This document shows, piece by piece, positions 40,001-50,409 of a stretch of 64,000 nt of DNA. The stretch covers positions 248,001 through 312,000 of the forward strand of contig NW_027469231.1 of assembly GCF_051020765.1 (NCBI RefSeq), written 5' to 3'. Source of the stretch: Lasioglossum baleicum. Taxonomy: Eukaryota > Arthropoda > Insecta > Hymenoptera > Halictidae. The notes under the pieces were generated by a model. It saw only the letters and a list, made by a program, of their open reading frames with translations. It was not told the DNA's origin and made no database searches. Both the position numbers and the translations under genes were made by a program. Within the stretch, counting starts at the first letter, position 1. Each line of letters starts with the position of its first letter.

Positions 40001-43000
40001 CGGATGATAAAAATAATGCCTTTAAACAATTTGGTAACGTTCTCAATCGGTTTAACGCTATACTGTAATATTCAAACCACCAATTAATGTGTCCATTGCC
40101 ATTACTTTTTATCGAACTTACTCCTGGAATGCCTGGTTTTAATCTCGGAATCCCAGGATAGGTGAAGCTATTGATTTAGCCGATCAACGAATTTGGTCAG
40201 GTTCCCGATCCGTTTGACACTCGATCTTGTAATTCGTACAGGAAGTTAAGGTGCCCATCGCTAAAACGGATATTACTTGGCATCTCTGAACACGAAATTA
40301 CACTCTCTATGCGGCAGGTTAGTCTCTCGGAAGGTACGGCCGTCGGTAAATGGTTTGATTCTACACCAAGGTGTAAGATCTTTAACGGTTTGACTCAGTC
40401 CTTTGATATTCAAACCGTGCATTAATGTGCCTATTTCCAATACTGATTAGCGGATTTACTCCCGTAATACCTGTTACGCCTCCCCGAATCACAGGATAGG
40501 TGATCCTATTGACTAAGCTGCTCGAATATAGTGGAAGGTGGTAACGGTCACGAAATGTTTTACCCACGATCTTCTAATTCATACATGGAATAATGGTGCA
40601 TGTCACTAATATGACTAAATATTTCGTTCTCTGAACACGAAGTGATTCCCACGATACAGCGGGTTAGTTTTTCGGAAATATGGCCATTGCTAAAGTGTTT
40701 GAATTTATAAAAGCAGGTAACGTTCTCAACAAGTTGCACGCTCTACATTAATATTGAAACCGTGAGTCATGGCGACCATTGCCAATTCTCTTCAGCGGCT
40801 TTACTCCAAGTATACTTAGTGTGATTCTCGGAACCACAGGATAGGAGAAGCTATTGTGATATATGTGCGATTTCACGAAGAAGGTAGTAGCGTTATCGAA
40901 CGGTTTAACTCTCGATCTTCTCATTCATATATGAAATTATGGTGCCCTCCACTGCAATGTTTACAAATTTGTATCCCTGCATACGAAGTAATACTCTACA
41001 TACATCGGGTTATGTTCTCGGAGGGTAACGTCATCAATAAAACGTTTGACTATATACCAATTGGAAGTATTCTCAATCGGGATGTCGCTGTACTTTTATA
41101 TTCTATCCATGAATTATGGTTTCCATTTCCACTGTTCAGCGGATTTAATTTCGGAATGCTCGTTTAGACTTTCAGAATCACAGGATAGGTGTAGCATGTG
41201 ATTCAGTAGATCGACACTCGAAGAGGGTGATCACGTTCTCGAACGATTTGAACCAGGACCTACCTAGTTCATACTTGAAATTAGGATGCCAGTCACTAAA
41301 ATCCATACTAACTCGCTTCTTCGAACACGAAGTTTTAGTCTCGATAACGCGGGATAGATTCACGAAGTTAAAGCCGTGTGTGAAATGTTTGAATCTATAC
41401 CAATACGTAGCGTCCTACAACGGTTTGAATCTGTACTTTAATATTTTCACCGTGCAATAGGGTGTATATGTCTAATACTGTACAGCGGATCGACTCCCGG
41501 AATACCTCATTTGACTCTCAGAACCTCAAGATATGTGAAGCTATTGATTTTGCAGTTCTTCTCTCACAGAAGGTTGTAACGATCTGGCGTGATTTCACCC
41601 TCGATCTTCTTATTCATAACGAAATTAGGATCCCCGTCACAAAAAGATTTACTAATGTGTATCCCTAAACACGTAGCTTCACTCGATAGGGCGGGTTAGC
41701 TTTTCGGTCGGTAAGCCAGTCGGTAAATGGTTTGACTTTATATCAATTAGTAACGTTCTCAAACGTTTTGATTCTCTATTTTAATATTGAAACCGTGAAT
41801 TAAGGGATCTATTGCCAACTCTGTACAGCCCAATTACTCTCGGAATATGTCGCTTGAGTCTCGGAATCACAGGATGTATGAAGCTATTGATGCAGCTGTT
41901 TGAATCACGAAGAAGGTGATAACATTCTCGAACGGTTTGACACTCGAGCTTCTGATTCATAAATGAAATTAAGGTGGCGGACAGTATAATGTACACTAAT
42001 TGGTCCCTCTGAACACGGTGTCATACTCTCGATACTGCGGGTTAGTTTTTCGGAGGGCAAGGCATTCTGTATGAAGTTTTACACTACACCAAGAGGAAAT
42101 GATACTACCGCTTGACGGCGTGCATTAATATTCAAACCGTGTATTGGGGTGTCAATTGCCAATACTGTACAGCGGATTTCCTCCCGGTATACCTGATTTG
42201 ACTATCGGAGTAATTGGATAGGTGGAGCCATTGAATTAGTTGTGTGTCTCTCAAGGAAGGTGGTATCTTTCTGGAACGATTTGACCCTCTATCTTGTAAT
42301 TCATATATAAACATATGATGCCGACGACTCAAATGTATACTGTTGTCTTTGCCCGAACTCGAAGTTATACTCTCCACACGGCGGGTTATCAGCTCCAAGT
42401 GTAAGACCTTCGGTAACAGGTTTGTCTCTATACCGATGAGTAACGTTCTGCATCGGATTGACGGTCAGCTTTGATATTCATACCGTGAATTAAGGTGACT
42501 ACTGCCAATACTCTTCAGCCGAATTGGGCCCGGAATTCCTGGTTTAACTCCTGGAATCATAGGGTAGGTGAAGTCAATAACTGAGGCGTTCGATTCTCAG
42601 CTATTGTGGTAACGATCACGATCGGCTTTACCCTCGATCTTCCAATACATACATGAAGTGCAGGCCACCGATACTAAGATGTTTATTAATTTGCTTCTCC
42701 GAACACGAAGTTACATTCATGATACAGCCGGATAGCTACTCAATAGTAAGGCCTTCACTGGAGTGTTTGACTCTATAACAATAAGGAACGTTCTAGAACG
42801 GCTTGGATCTGTAGATTAATAGTTATACCGTGAATTAAGATTTCTACTGCAAATACTGTTCAGCTGGTTTTCTGCCTAACTACCTTGTTTGACTCCCTGA
42901 TTCGCACGGTACGTGAGGTAATTGACTTAGACGTTCGACTCTCGAAGACAGTGGCAACGTTCTCGAACGGATTGGTACACAATCTTCTAATTCGTACACG

Positions 43001-44736
43001 AATTGAAGGCCCCAGTCACTGACATGTATACTAATTAGCACTTCTGAACACGAAGTTATACTCTCGATACAGCTGGTAAGTCTTATTGGAAATTATGGCC
43101 GACGGAAAAAAGCGTGTCTTTATACATATTGTTTACGTTACACATCGGCTTGCATCACAACTTTAGTATCCATACGGAGATATGGAGTGTCTATTTCCAA
43201 TACTGTTCAGATCATTTACTCTAGGAATACCTGGTTTGATTCTCGGAAATATAAGATAGGTGAAGCTATTGACTTAGACGTTTAACTCTCAAGGAAGTTT
43301 GTAAGGTTCTCCTACGATTGGACTTTCGATTTTGCCATGCATACATGAAAATAAAGTGCCCGTCTTATAAAATGTATACTCATTAGTTTCCGTGATTACT
43401 ATGCATAGCTCTCCCTACAGCAGGTTGGACTACTCGTAAGGTAAGACCTGCGGAAGAATGTTTGGTTCTATACGAATAGGTAATGATGTACAACGGTTTT
43501 ACTATCGACGCTAATATACGAATTGTGATTTATGGTATCAATTACCAATACTGTGTATCGGATAGACTCACTGAGTACCTGGTTTGACTCTCGGAATTTC
43601 AGGATATGTGAAGCTATTTACTTAGCCGTGCTACTCTAACAGAAGGTGGTAACGTTCTCAAACCATTAGACCACCGATCTTGTAATTCATTAATGAAATC
43701 AAGGTGCTCATTACTCATTACACCCTCTGAACACAATGTAATATTTTAGTTACAGCGGGATAGTTTTTCAGAGGGTAAGATCATCGGTAATACGTGTGAC
43801 TTTACAGCCGATGCTATTGTTCTCAATCAAATTGACGCTCTACTTTAATATGCAAACCCTGAATTGAAGTGTCTGCTACCAATACTGTTCAGCGGATTTA
43901 CTCCAGGAATAACTGATACGATTCTCGGAATCGCACAGTAGGTGAAGCTATCGGAAGGATAGGTATTGGGTAAAAGGAATGACTTTATATCAATTGGTCA
44001 TATTCTCCAACGGTTGGTCTCTCAACCTTAATATTCATGTTGTGATGTAAGCTGTCTTTTGCCAACACTGTTCAGTGGATCTACTTCCGCATTACCTGAT
44101 ATGGCTCTTCGAATCCCTGGATAGGTGATGCGATTGAGTTAGCCGATCGTAGCACACAGAAGGTGGTAACGTTCTCGAACGGTTCGACTCTCTACCTTCT
44201 GATTCCTGCTGGAAGTTAAGGTGACCGTCACTAAAATATAAACTATTTTGTAACTCTGATCGCGAAGGTATACTCTCGATGCAGCGGGTTAGTTCTTCGT
44301 AGGGTAAGGTCGTCGCTAAAACGATTGACGTTACTACAATTGGTAACGCTCTCAAACAATTTGACGCTCCACATTAATATTCAAACTGCGAAATAAGGTG
44401 TCAACTCCCAATTCTGTTTAGAGGACTTGCTTCTCGGTTATCCTGGGTTGACTCTCGGAATCACGGGATAGGTGAAGTTATTCACTTGGCCGTTCCACTC
44501 TCAAAGGGGGCGGTAATGTTCATGATCAGCCTGTGTTCCGTTCTTCTTATGCATACACGAAATTGAGGTGCTCAAATGTCTACTAATTTGCTTCTCGCAA
44601 CACGAAGTAATGCCCTGTATGTAGCGGGCTTGCTTCTCGGAAAGAATGGCCTACGGTAAAAAGTTAGACTGTATACGATTGGGTAAAGTTCTACAATGGC
44701 TTGACCTCCTGATATTATATTCGATCAATGAATGAT
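37041..44736 (-). repeat. Satellite S1 array, block 6 (-), about 22 units
   Basis: Reverse-orientation S1 units. The opening unit shares the block 4 junction and its distinctive strings ('aatacatggattgactctta', 'tattggaataggtc'). The unit at 37784-38050 shares variant features with 50410-50720, for example 'atattcctatata' and 'acacaatcgctgca'. A local duplication of 'cggatgataaa' lies at 39963 and 40001. The block ends where S2 begins at about 44737. No gene is seen. Confidence 0.92.
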
Positions 44737-45820
44737 GTACGGCAGATCGCGCAACATTACTGTTTGGTCTCCGTTAATATCTCAATACATGATTTTGAAC
44801 CGCAAGCAATTCCTTCTCATTTTTATATTTATATACAAATACTGCAATTTACTGTTATGTTCATTACAATTTTTTTCGAAATTCTTAGTTCTATAGTTCC
44901 ATTGTTAGTTAAAAAAATTGCATACCTGAATACAAGTGTCTTTGGAACTAGTTCAGTGCACGTTTAAGACATTATTTTGTTAAACTTATTGTTATTTTAC
45001 ACGATTGTCTGTACACGTACCTACGCTTCCGGAGCGACACGAGTGGACGGGAGTTGCAGTGGCCTTCGGTATGTCGGAACAGCACTGCAGGATGGTCTTC
45101 GTCAATTTCGTTAACTCTGATTTGGTTCCGTATGGATTTCATCCCAGTCTCCCATTTATATATGCATCCTGCAATTGTCTCTTCGGGTATCTTCTATTTC
45201 TTCCATAATTTGCAGTTCGTAATTTGAAAAACTTGTATTTCTCAGTAAAGGTGTTCCTGAAAATAGTTTAGTGTACGATTACAACATTATTTTGTTTTAT
45301 TTATGGTTATTGTACATGATTGTCTATATATGTTCCTACGCTACCAGAGCGACACGCCTAGATCGACAAGTAGTTGCGTACGGTGGATAGACGCGAGACT
45401 GCAATATGGTATTGGTTAACTTCTATAGCTCTGATATTGTACTGTTTGCACTCCTTCGCGGTTTCCAATTTATTTCGACGTATTGTCATGTACTTCTATA
45501 ATATTTTCGATTCTTTTCAAAATTTCAAATGTTTAACATCAGAAATAGTATTTTATAGGAACAGTGTCCTTGGAAATAGATGAGTGCACGTTTTTGATAA
45601 TATTTTGTTATATTTACTGTTATTACATACGTTTGCCTCTATGAGAAAGACACGGCTTTAGTGGCTTTGCAGTTGCGTACGGCAGAACGGAGCGACACTA
45701 CTGGATGGTCTTCGATAATGTTTTTAACCTTGATATTGCACAGTAAGAATTTTTTCCCAGTTTTTCATTTCTTTGTACATACCGTAAGTTACTGCTGTAA
45801 TATTTTCACTTCTCCGAAAA
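44737..45820 (+). repeat. Satellite S2, island 1 left part (+), about 3.4 units
   Basis: An AT-rich tandem repeat of about 315 bp, unrelated to S1. The landmarks 'acctacgcttccggagcga' (near 45020) and 'cctacgctaccagagcgac' (near 45337) are spaced about 317 bp. The unit has a GC-richer part ('gagcgacacgactgga' type) and an AT-rich part ('actgttatgatattttcga' type). The third unit, near 45640, lacks part of the GC-richer segment. The first about 500 bp resemble the reverse complement of about 57560-58065, including the S1/S2 boundary itself. Confidence 0.85.
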
Positions 45821-45850
45821 AATACAATTTCTGAAAAAAAAAATTGGAGG
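45805..45850. other. S2 turnaround junction, island 1
   Basis: Forward S2 ('ttttcacttctccgaaaaaa') meets reverse S2 ('acaatttctgaaaaaaaa') in the AT-rich part of the unit. Read in reverse complement, it corresponds to the turnaround near 54838. Confidence 0.8.
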
Positions 45851-46332
45851 ATTCGAATATAACCGGAAATATCATAACAGTAGGTCACAGAATGTAGGAA
45901 TAAATAGTTAATATCGAAAGAATGCATTCGGCACAATATCAGGGTTAGAGAAATTAACGACGATAATACAGTAGGGGCGGACCGATATGCGGAACGCAAC
46001 AGCAAGAACATAACAGGCTCGTCGCACAGGAAGCGTCGGTATGTACACAGACAGTCATATAAAATAACAATAAGTTTAACAGAATAATGTCATAAACGAA
46101 TACTCGATTAATTCCAAAGACACAATTATTGGGAAATACAATTCCTTAAAAAAAAAATTGAAAATTACGAAAAAAAAATCGAAAATATCACAACAGTAAA
46201 TTGCAATATCTATAAATATATAGAAAACTGTGACAGAATGCATATGGTACAAAATCAAGAATAAGGAATTGACTGAAATCATACAGTAATGCCGCTTCGA
46301 GCTGCAGTGTACATCTGGAAGACCTCGATATA
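45821..46332 (-). repeat. Satellite S2, island 1 right part (-), about 1.6 units
   Basis: S2 in reverse orientation, recognised by 'atcataacagta', 'caatatcagggttagagaa' and 'agacctcgatata'. It meets the (+) part at an AT-rich turnaround near 45820. The reverse complement of 45724-46011 aligns with about 54600-54880 straight across that turnaround. It ends against forward S1 near 46333. Confidence 0.83.
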
Positions 46333-47962
46333 TCTTCATCGAAGCTGTGATAGCATGAGTATAAGCAGGTATTCCGGCCTTAAATCCGCTGATCAATATT
46401 GGTATCAGACATATTAATTCGCTGGTTGAATATTATTGTAGAGCATCAAACTGTTTGGGTGCGTTGCCACTTTGTTAAAAGTCGAACGTTTTTCTGGAGA
46501 CCTTACACTCCGAAAGCCTAACCAGCTGTATCGATGGTATAACTCCGTGTTCAGAGGAACAAATTAGTAGACATTCTAGCGACTCGCACCTTAGTTTCAT
46601 GTATGAGTAAGGTGATAGTGGGTCAAACCATTCTAGAGCTTTACCACGTTCTCTGATAGTGGGATGTCTATGACAATAGCTTCTGCTTTCCTCTCATTCC
46701 GAGAGCTGAACCAGGTATTCGGGTAATCAATCCTCTGAACAGTATTAACAATACTAATTTGCAATACTATGTTCGCCAAGCCGTTTGAGACCCTTACCAA
46801 TTGGTATAGGGACGAAAATTTTACCGAGGGCATTACTTTCCGAGAAGCATATGCCGCTGTAGGGCGTGTCTTGCATAGTGTTAGTGGAATCAAATTATTA
46901 GACATTTGAGCAGATGAACACCATATTTTCGTGTATGTACAGCAAAATCGAGACACAAGCTGATCGAGATCGTTACCACCAGCTTTGAGGGACGCACAGG
47001 TGCGTCCATAGCATCACCTATCCTGTGGTTCCGTAATTGAAGCGAGGTATCCCAGAAGTAAGTGCGCTGAACAGGATTGGCAAAACGCACCTAAATTCGC
47101 GGTATGAATCTTAAAGTGCAATGTCAATCAGTTGTAGAACGTTATATATACGTATAGGGTCAAACGTTTTACCGAAGGCCTTACCTTCCGAGGACCAAAT
47201 CCGCTGTATCGAGAGTATAACATCGTGTTGAACGATGCAAGTAAGTATACATCTTAGTGACGTCACCATTAAATTCATGTATGAAGTGAAGTTCTAGGGT
47301 CAAGACGCTCGAGAACGTTGCACACCTTCTGTAAGAGACGAACGGCTAAGTCAGTAGCTTCACCTGTACTGTGATTCAGAGAGCCAAACCAGGTATTCCG
47401 CTCGTAAATCCAATGAACAGTGTGGTCAACCGACGCCATAATTCACGGCTTGGGTATTAAAACGGAGCGTCAAGCCGTTCGAGAACGATAGCAATTAGTA
47501 TAACGTCATTATTCTTACAGATTACCTTACCGTCCGAGATCCGATCGCGCCGTATCGAGTGTCTTGCTTATTGTTCGCAGAAACAAATTAGTCGACACGT
47601 TGGCAGACGGACACCACATTTCATGAATAAATATAAAAATCGACAGCAAAGCCGTTGGAGAACGACACCGTCATTTTTAGACACTAACGGCGATGTGAAT
47701 GGTTTCACATATCTAGTGATTCCGACTGTCAGGCCAGGTATCCAGTCAGTAAATCTGCTGAACGGTATTAGCAAACAACACCTTATTCCACGGCTTGAAT
47801 ATTAAAGTAGGGTGTCAAGCCGTTTGAGAACGATACCGATTTGTACAAAGTCAAACATTTTCCGGAGGCATTTACGTCAGCGAATCTGAACAACCCCATC
47901 GAGACTATAACTTCGGGATTTGAGAATGAAAAAAGTATTAATTTCAGTGACGGGCACATTAA
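46333..47962 (+). repeat. Satellite S1 array, block 7 (+), about 4.7 units
   Basis: Forward S1 units between S2 island 1 and the retroelement. The first unit is partial (B half, from 'tcttcatcgaagctgtgat'). A shortened unit lies near 46740-46790, where 'aacaatactaatttgcaata' replaces the usual A-half start. The block stops at 'cgggcacattaa', right at the A/B border of the unit, where retroelement coding sequence starts. Confidence 0.9.
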
Positions 47963-48832
47963 CCGTATCGCGTCGTGTTAGGCAGAGTGAGACGGTGGGC
48001 TCCTCCGCTTACGGAGAGCATGGAGCCTGCTTTCGCGAAGCGGGCCTTCAACGCCCTATTCCCCGCGTCACCTGGGAAGGTGATGACAGCGGAGGAGGCC
48101 CCGACGACGCGATGCGAAGTCGGATGGACAGATGACCGTGGGGTAACATCCGAGGAGCTGAGCCAAGCGATACGGGAAATTGGAGCGAGAGCCAAGGCGC
48201 CGGGACGGGACCCCTGGACGCGCCTGGGTCCTCGAGTCGAGTAGGGACCCTCTTCACACTGTGCGTCCGGGAGTGCAAGTTTCCGGAGTGCTACAAGAGG
48301 GCCAAGGCGGTGCTACTGCCGGAGGTGGGCAGGTCCCAGTAGCCCCCGCGGCGTACAGGCCGATCTGCCTGTTGGACGAGGGTGGGATGCTCTTCGGGAT
48401 GGAGGTAGCTAGGGGGCTGAGGGACCACCTCTCGGGAGCTGGTCCGGATCTGGATGACCGACAGTTCGGTTTCCAGCAGGGGCGGTCGTCCGTCGGCGCA
48501 GTTCAGCGCGTCAGGTCCGTGTCGGAGGCGGTCGTCCAACAGGGCGGGGTGATGTTGGCCGTTAGTTTCGAAAACGGCAACGCGTTTAATCCCCTGCCCT
48601 GGACTGCCGTCAGGGTGGCGTTGGAGCGGCACGAGGTGCCCCAGTACATGGCGGCGGTTGTCTGAGACTACCTGTCCAACAGGCGCTTACAATATCCCGG
48701 GAGGGAAGGTACTGTGCGCAGAGAGATGCGCTGCGGGGTCCCACAGGGGTCGGTACTGGGTCCGATCCTGTGGAACTAAGCGTTCGATACAGTGCTGCAT
48801 GGCTCGATCCCCGAAGGGTGAGTGTTACTTGC

Positions 48833-48844
48833 TACGCGGATGAC
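48833..48844 (+). other. Reverse-transcriptase YADD catalytic box
   Basis: The codons tac gcg gat gac give YADD, preceded by Cys and followed by TLVTASG. This is the expected motif C context for a LINE reverse transcriptase. It is intact although the surrounding reading frame is not. Confidence 0.9.
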
Positions 48845-49696
48845 ACCCTCGTCACGGCGAGCGGTCGCGAGTACGGGAGGACGACCCTGCTCGCCGAACT
48901 GGGAGTGGCCATAGTGGTCAAGGCCATAGAACGCTTGGGATTCCGCGTCTCGCCGGAGAAGACCCAGGCGATCTGGTTCCTCGGCGGGACGAAGCAGGTA
49001 GCACCGTCGGGCAACGTACGAAGAGGATCGGTCTACGTGGGTGGAAAGGCAGTCCATATCCGGGATACGATGAAGTATCTCGGCCTCCTGCTGGACGGCC
49101 GATGGACCTTCGAGGACCACTTCGAGCAGCTCGCCCCTCGCCTCGAACAGACGGGTGTGGCACTGTGCCGGCATCTCCCGAACATCGGAGGGCCGGACGA
49201 GAGAGTGCGCCGCCTGTACTCCGGGGTCATCCGTTCGATGCCCTTGTACGGAGCCCCGGTATGGGCGCGGAACTGATGGCCAGCCGCAAAAGCTGTGCCA
49301 GACTCGCTAGCGCCTGACGCAGACTGACCATCAGGGTGGTGAGGGGGTATCGTACCGTCTCACACGAGGCGGTCTCCGTACTGGCGGGCCTCCTGCCGCT
49401 GGATCTGCTGGCGGGAATGGAGGCCAGAACTTACGACATCGTGCGTCGTCGACCGAGCGGGCTCCCGAGTCGAGGACCGGTGGAAGCGGATAACATCACG
49501 AAGGATATCCGACGGGACGGTTTGGATGATTGGAGACGGAGGCAAAGCCGACAGGCGAGCCTCCGCCATCGTCCCGGTCCTAGACGCCTGGAAGAAGAGT
49601 GGGGGCAGGCGGACATTCCGCCTCACGCAGGTGCTCTCCGGACACCGGTGGTTCGGAGAGTATCTCAGCAAGGTCGGGCGAGAGGTTACGCCAGGG

Positions 49697-49750
49697 TGTT
49701 GATTCTGCGACGCGGAGGTGGACTCCGCGCAGCACACCCTGGAGGACTGT
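49697..49750 (+). other. C-terminal CCHC knuckle remnant, interrupted by a stop
   Basis: The spacing is Cys (49697), x2, Cys (49706), x8, His (49733), x4, Cys (49748), within FCDAEVDSAQHTLEDCPAW. R1-clade ORF2 proteins end with such a knuckle after the RT. Here the residue after the first Cys is a TGA stop (49700-49702). Confidence 0.78.
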
Positions 49751-49984
49751 CCGGCCTGGACAGTTGAAAAACGGGCACTGCAGAGTGTTGTATGTTGGGA
49801 CCACTCGCCCTTCGCCATCGTGCTTAACATGGTGGAGCCCGAGAGAAATTGGCGAGCTGAGGCCTCCTTCTGCAAGCAGGTGATGCTGCAGAAGGAAGCA
49901 GCGGAGCGTGGCCGGGCAGGAGGAGCCCGGGCCCGCTCTGGCTCCGGAAGGCGGTTCCGGCGAGCGCGACGCAGGCTCGCCTGA

Positions 49985-50393
49985 GCGCGCGCCGGACGTT
50001 AGTCCCACGTGGTCGGATAACGTCCGGGGAAGAGCCCCTGCCGGTCGAGGCTGTCCCTGTCCTTTGCATTCCCGTCGCCAATGGGGATCGCGGGGTGGTT
50101 GGTTGAGGGACCGACCTCTCGGGGATCGCGATCCAAGGTGGTGTCGGTGTCGCACTGTGGTCCACGCGGCACTGGCGAAGAGCCAAGAGCTAGAAACGCA
50201 ACGCGCGAAGAAGATCTCAGCAAGGTGAGCGGTGGGGAAGTGCCGGACGGCTTCCGTGCCTGACGCTTCAATTCCCGGCGCTCCTCTTAGCGGAGACGGC
50301 GGACCACCGCGGGGGTTTAGTCGGAACGAATCCGACAGACTCCCGGCCCCTCCCTCAGGGGGCCGGGACATCTTCTGAAGATTCCCCCGCATC
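49985..50393 (+). other. Retroelement 3' untranslated region
   Basis: GC-rich non-coding stretch between the ORF2 stop and the A-rich tail. It contains a perfect 9-bp stem at 50342-50350 and 50359-50367 around an 8-nt loop, and a short dyad at 50370-50382. In LINEs the 3' end of the RNA is the site recognised by the reverse transcriptase, so these structures are plausible recognition elements. Long open frames on the opposite strand here are a by-product of base composition. Confidence 0.7.
50342..50367 (+). other. Terminal hairpin in retroelement 3' UTR
   Basis: The left arm cccggcccc and right arm ggggccggg are exact reverse complements separated by 8 nt. They lie about 27 nt upstream of the A-rich tail. 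A Rho-independent terminator reading is rejected because the context is a eukaryotic LINE tail with no T-run. Confidence 0.75.
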
Positions 50394-50409
50394 AAAAAAC
50401 AAAAAAAAA
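50394..50409 (+). other. Interrupted A-rich tail marking the retroelement 3' end
   Basis: Six A, one C, nine A, followed directly by reverse-orientation S1 ('gctgtgccgctctcaatg'). It defines the 3' junction of the insertion to the base. Confidence 0.88.

Larger units (their letters stand above)
47963..49984 (+). pseudogene. Degenerate LINE ORF2: reverse transcriptase plus C-terminal zinc knuckle
   Basis: Homology has to be followed through changing frames. Frame 2 runs 47963 to about 48205 (PPLTES, KAPG). Frame 3 is brief to about 48240. Frame 1 covers 48241-48342 (ECYKRAKAVLLPEVGRSQ, then stop). Frame 3 covers about 48343-48820 (AYRPICLLDE, QFGFQQGRSS, GVPQGSVLGP). Frame 2 runs to about 49268 (CYADDTLV, LYGAPVWA). 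Frame 1 runs to about 49560 (RGYRTVSHEAVSVLAG). Frame 2 runs to the final stop at 49984 (LSGHRWFGEYL, then the knuckle). In-frame stops lie at 48663-48665, 48777-48779, 49315-49317 and 49700-49702. RT motif A reads AVSFENGNAF where the family normally has a catalytic Asp (SLD type); here it is Glu. No functional protein can be made from this copy. Confidence 0.82.
47963..50409 (+). mobile_element. 5'-truncated R1-clade-like non-LTR retrotransposon
   Basis: A GC-rich insert of 2.45 kb in AT-richer satellite. It carries the second-ORF remains of a LINE: a pre-RT linker, reverse transcriptase with a YADD box (48833-48844), the LYGAPVWA segment, the RGYRTVS segment, and a C-terminal CCHC-type knuckle. 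A GC-rich 3' untranslated region of about 0.4 kb ends in an A-rich tail (50394-50409). ORF1 and the endonuclease are missing, and full-length family members are usually 5-6 kb, so it is 5'-truncated as expected for target-primed reverse transcription. Flanking S1 is (+) on the left and (-) on the right, and I find no target-site duplication. Assignment to the R1 clade rests on remembered family motifs, not a search. Confidence 0.85.

Noticed and set aside
44728..44967. Hydrophobic open frames in S2 (also 54812-55360 and others)
   Set aside because: AT-rich repeat DNA yields Phe/Ile/Tyr-rich frames that look like membrane proteins. They cross unit and junction borders and are not preserved between units.
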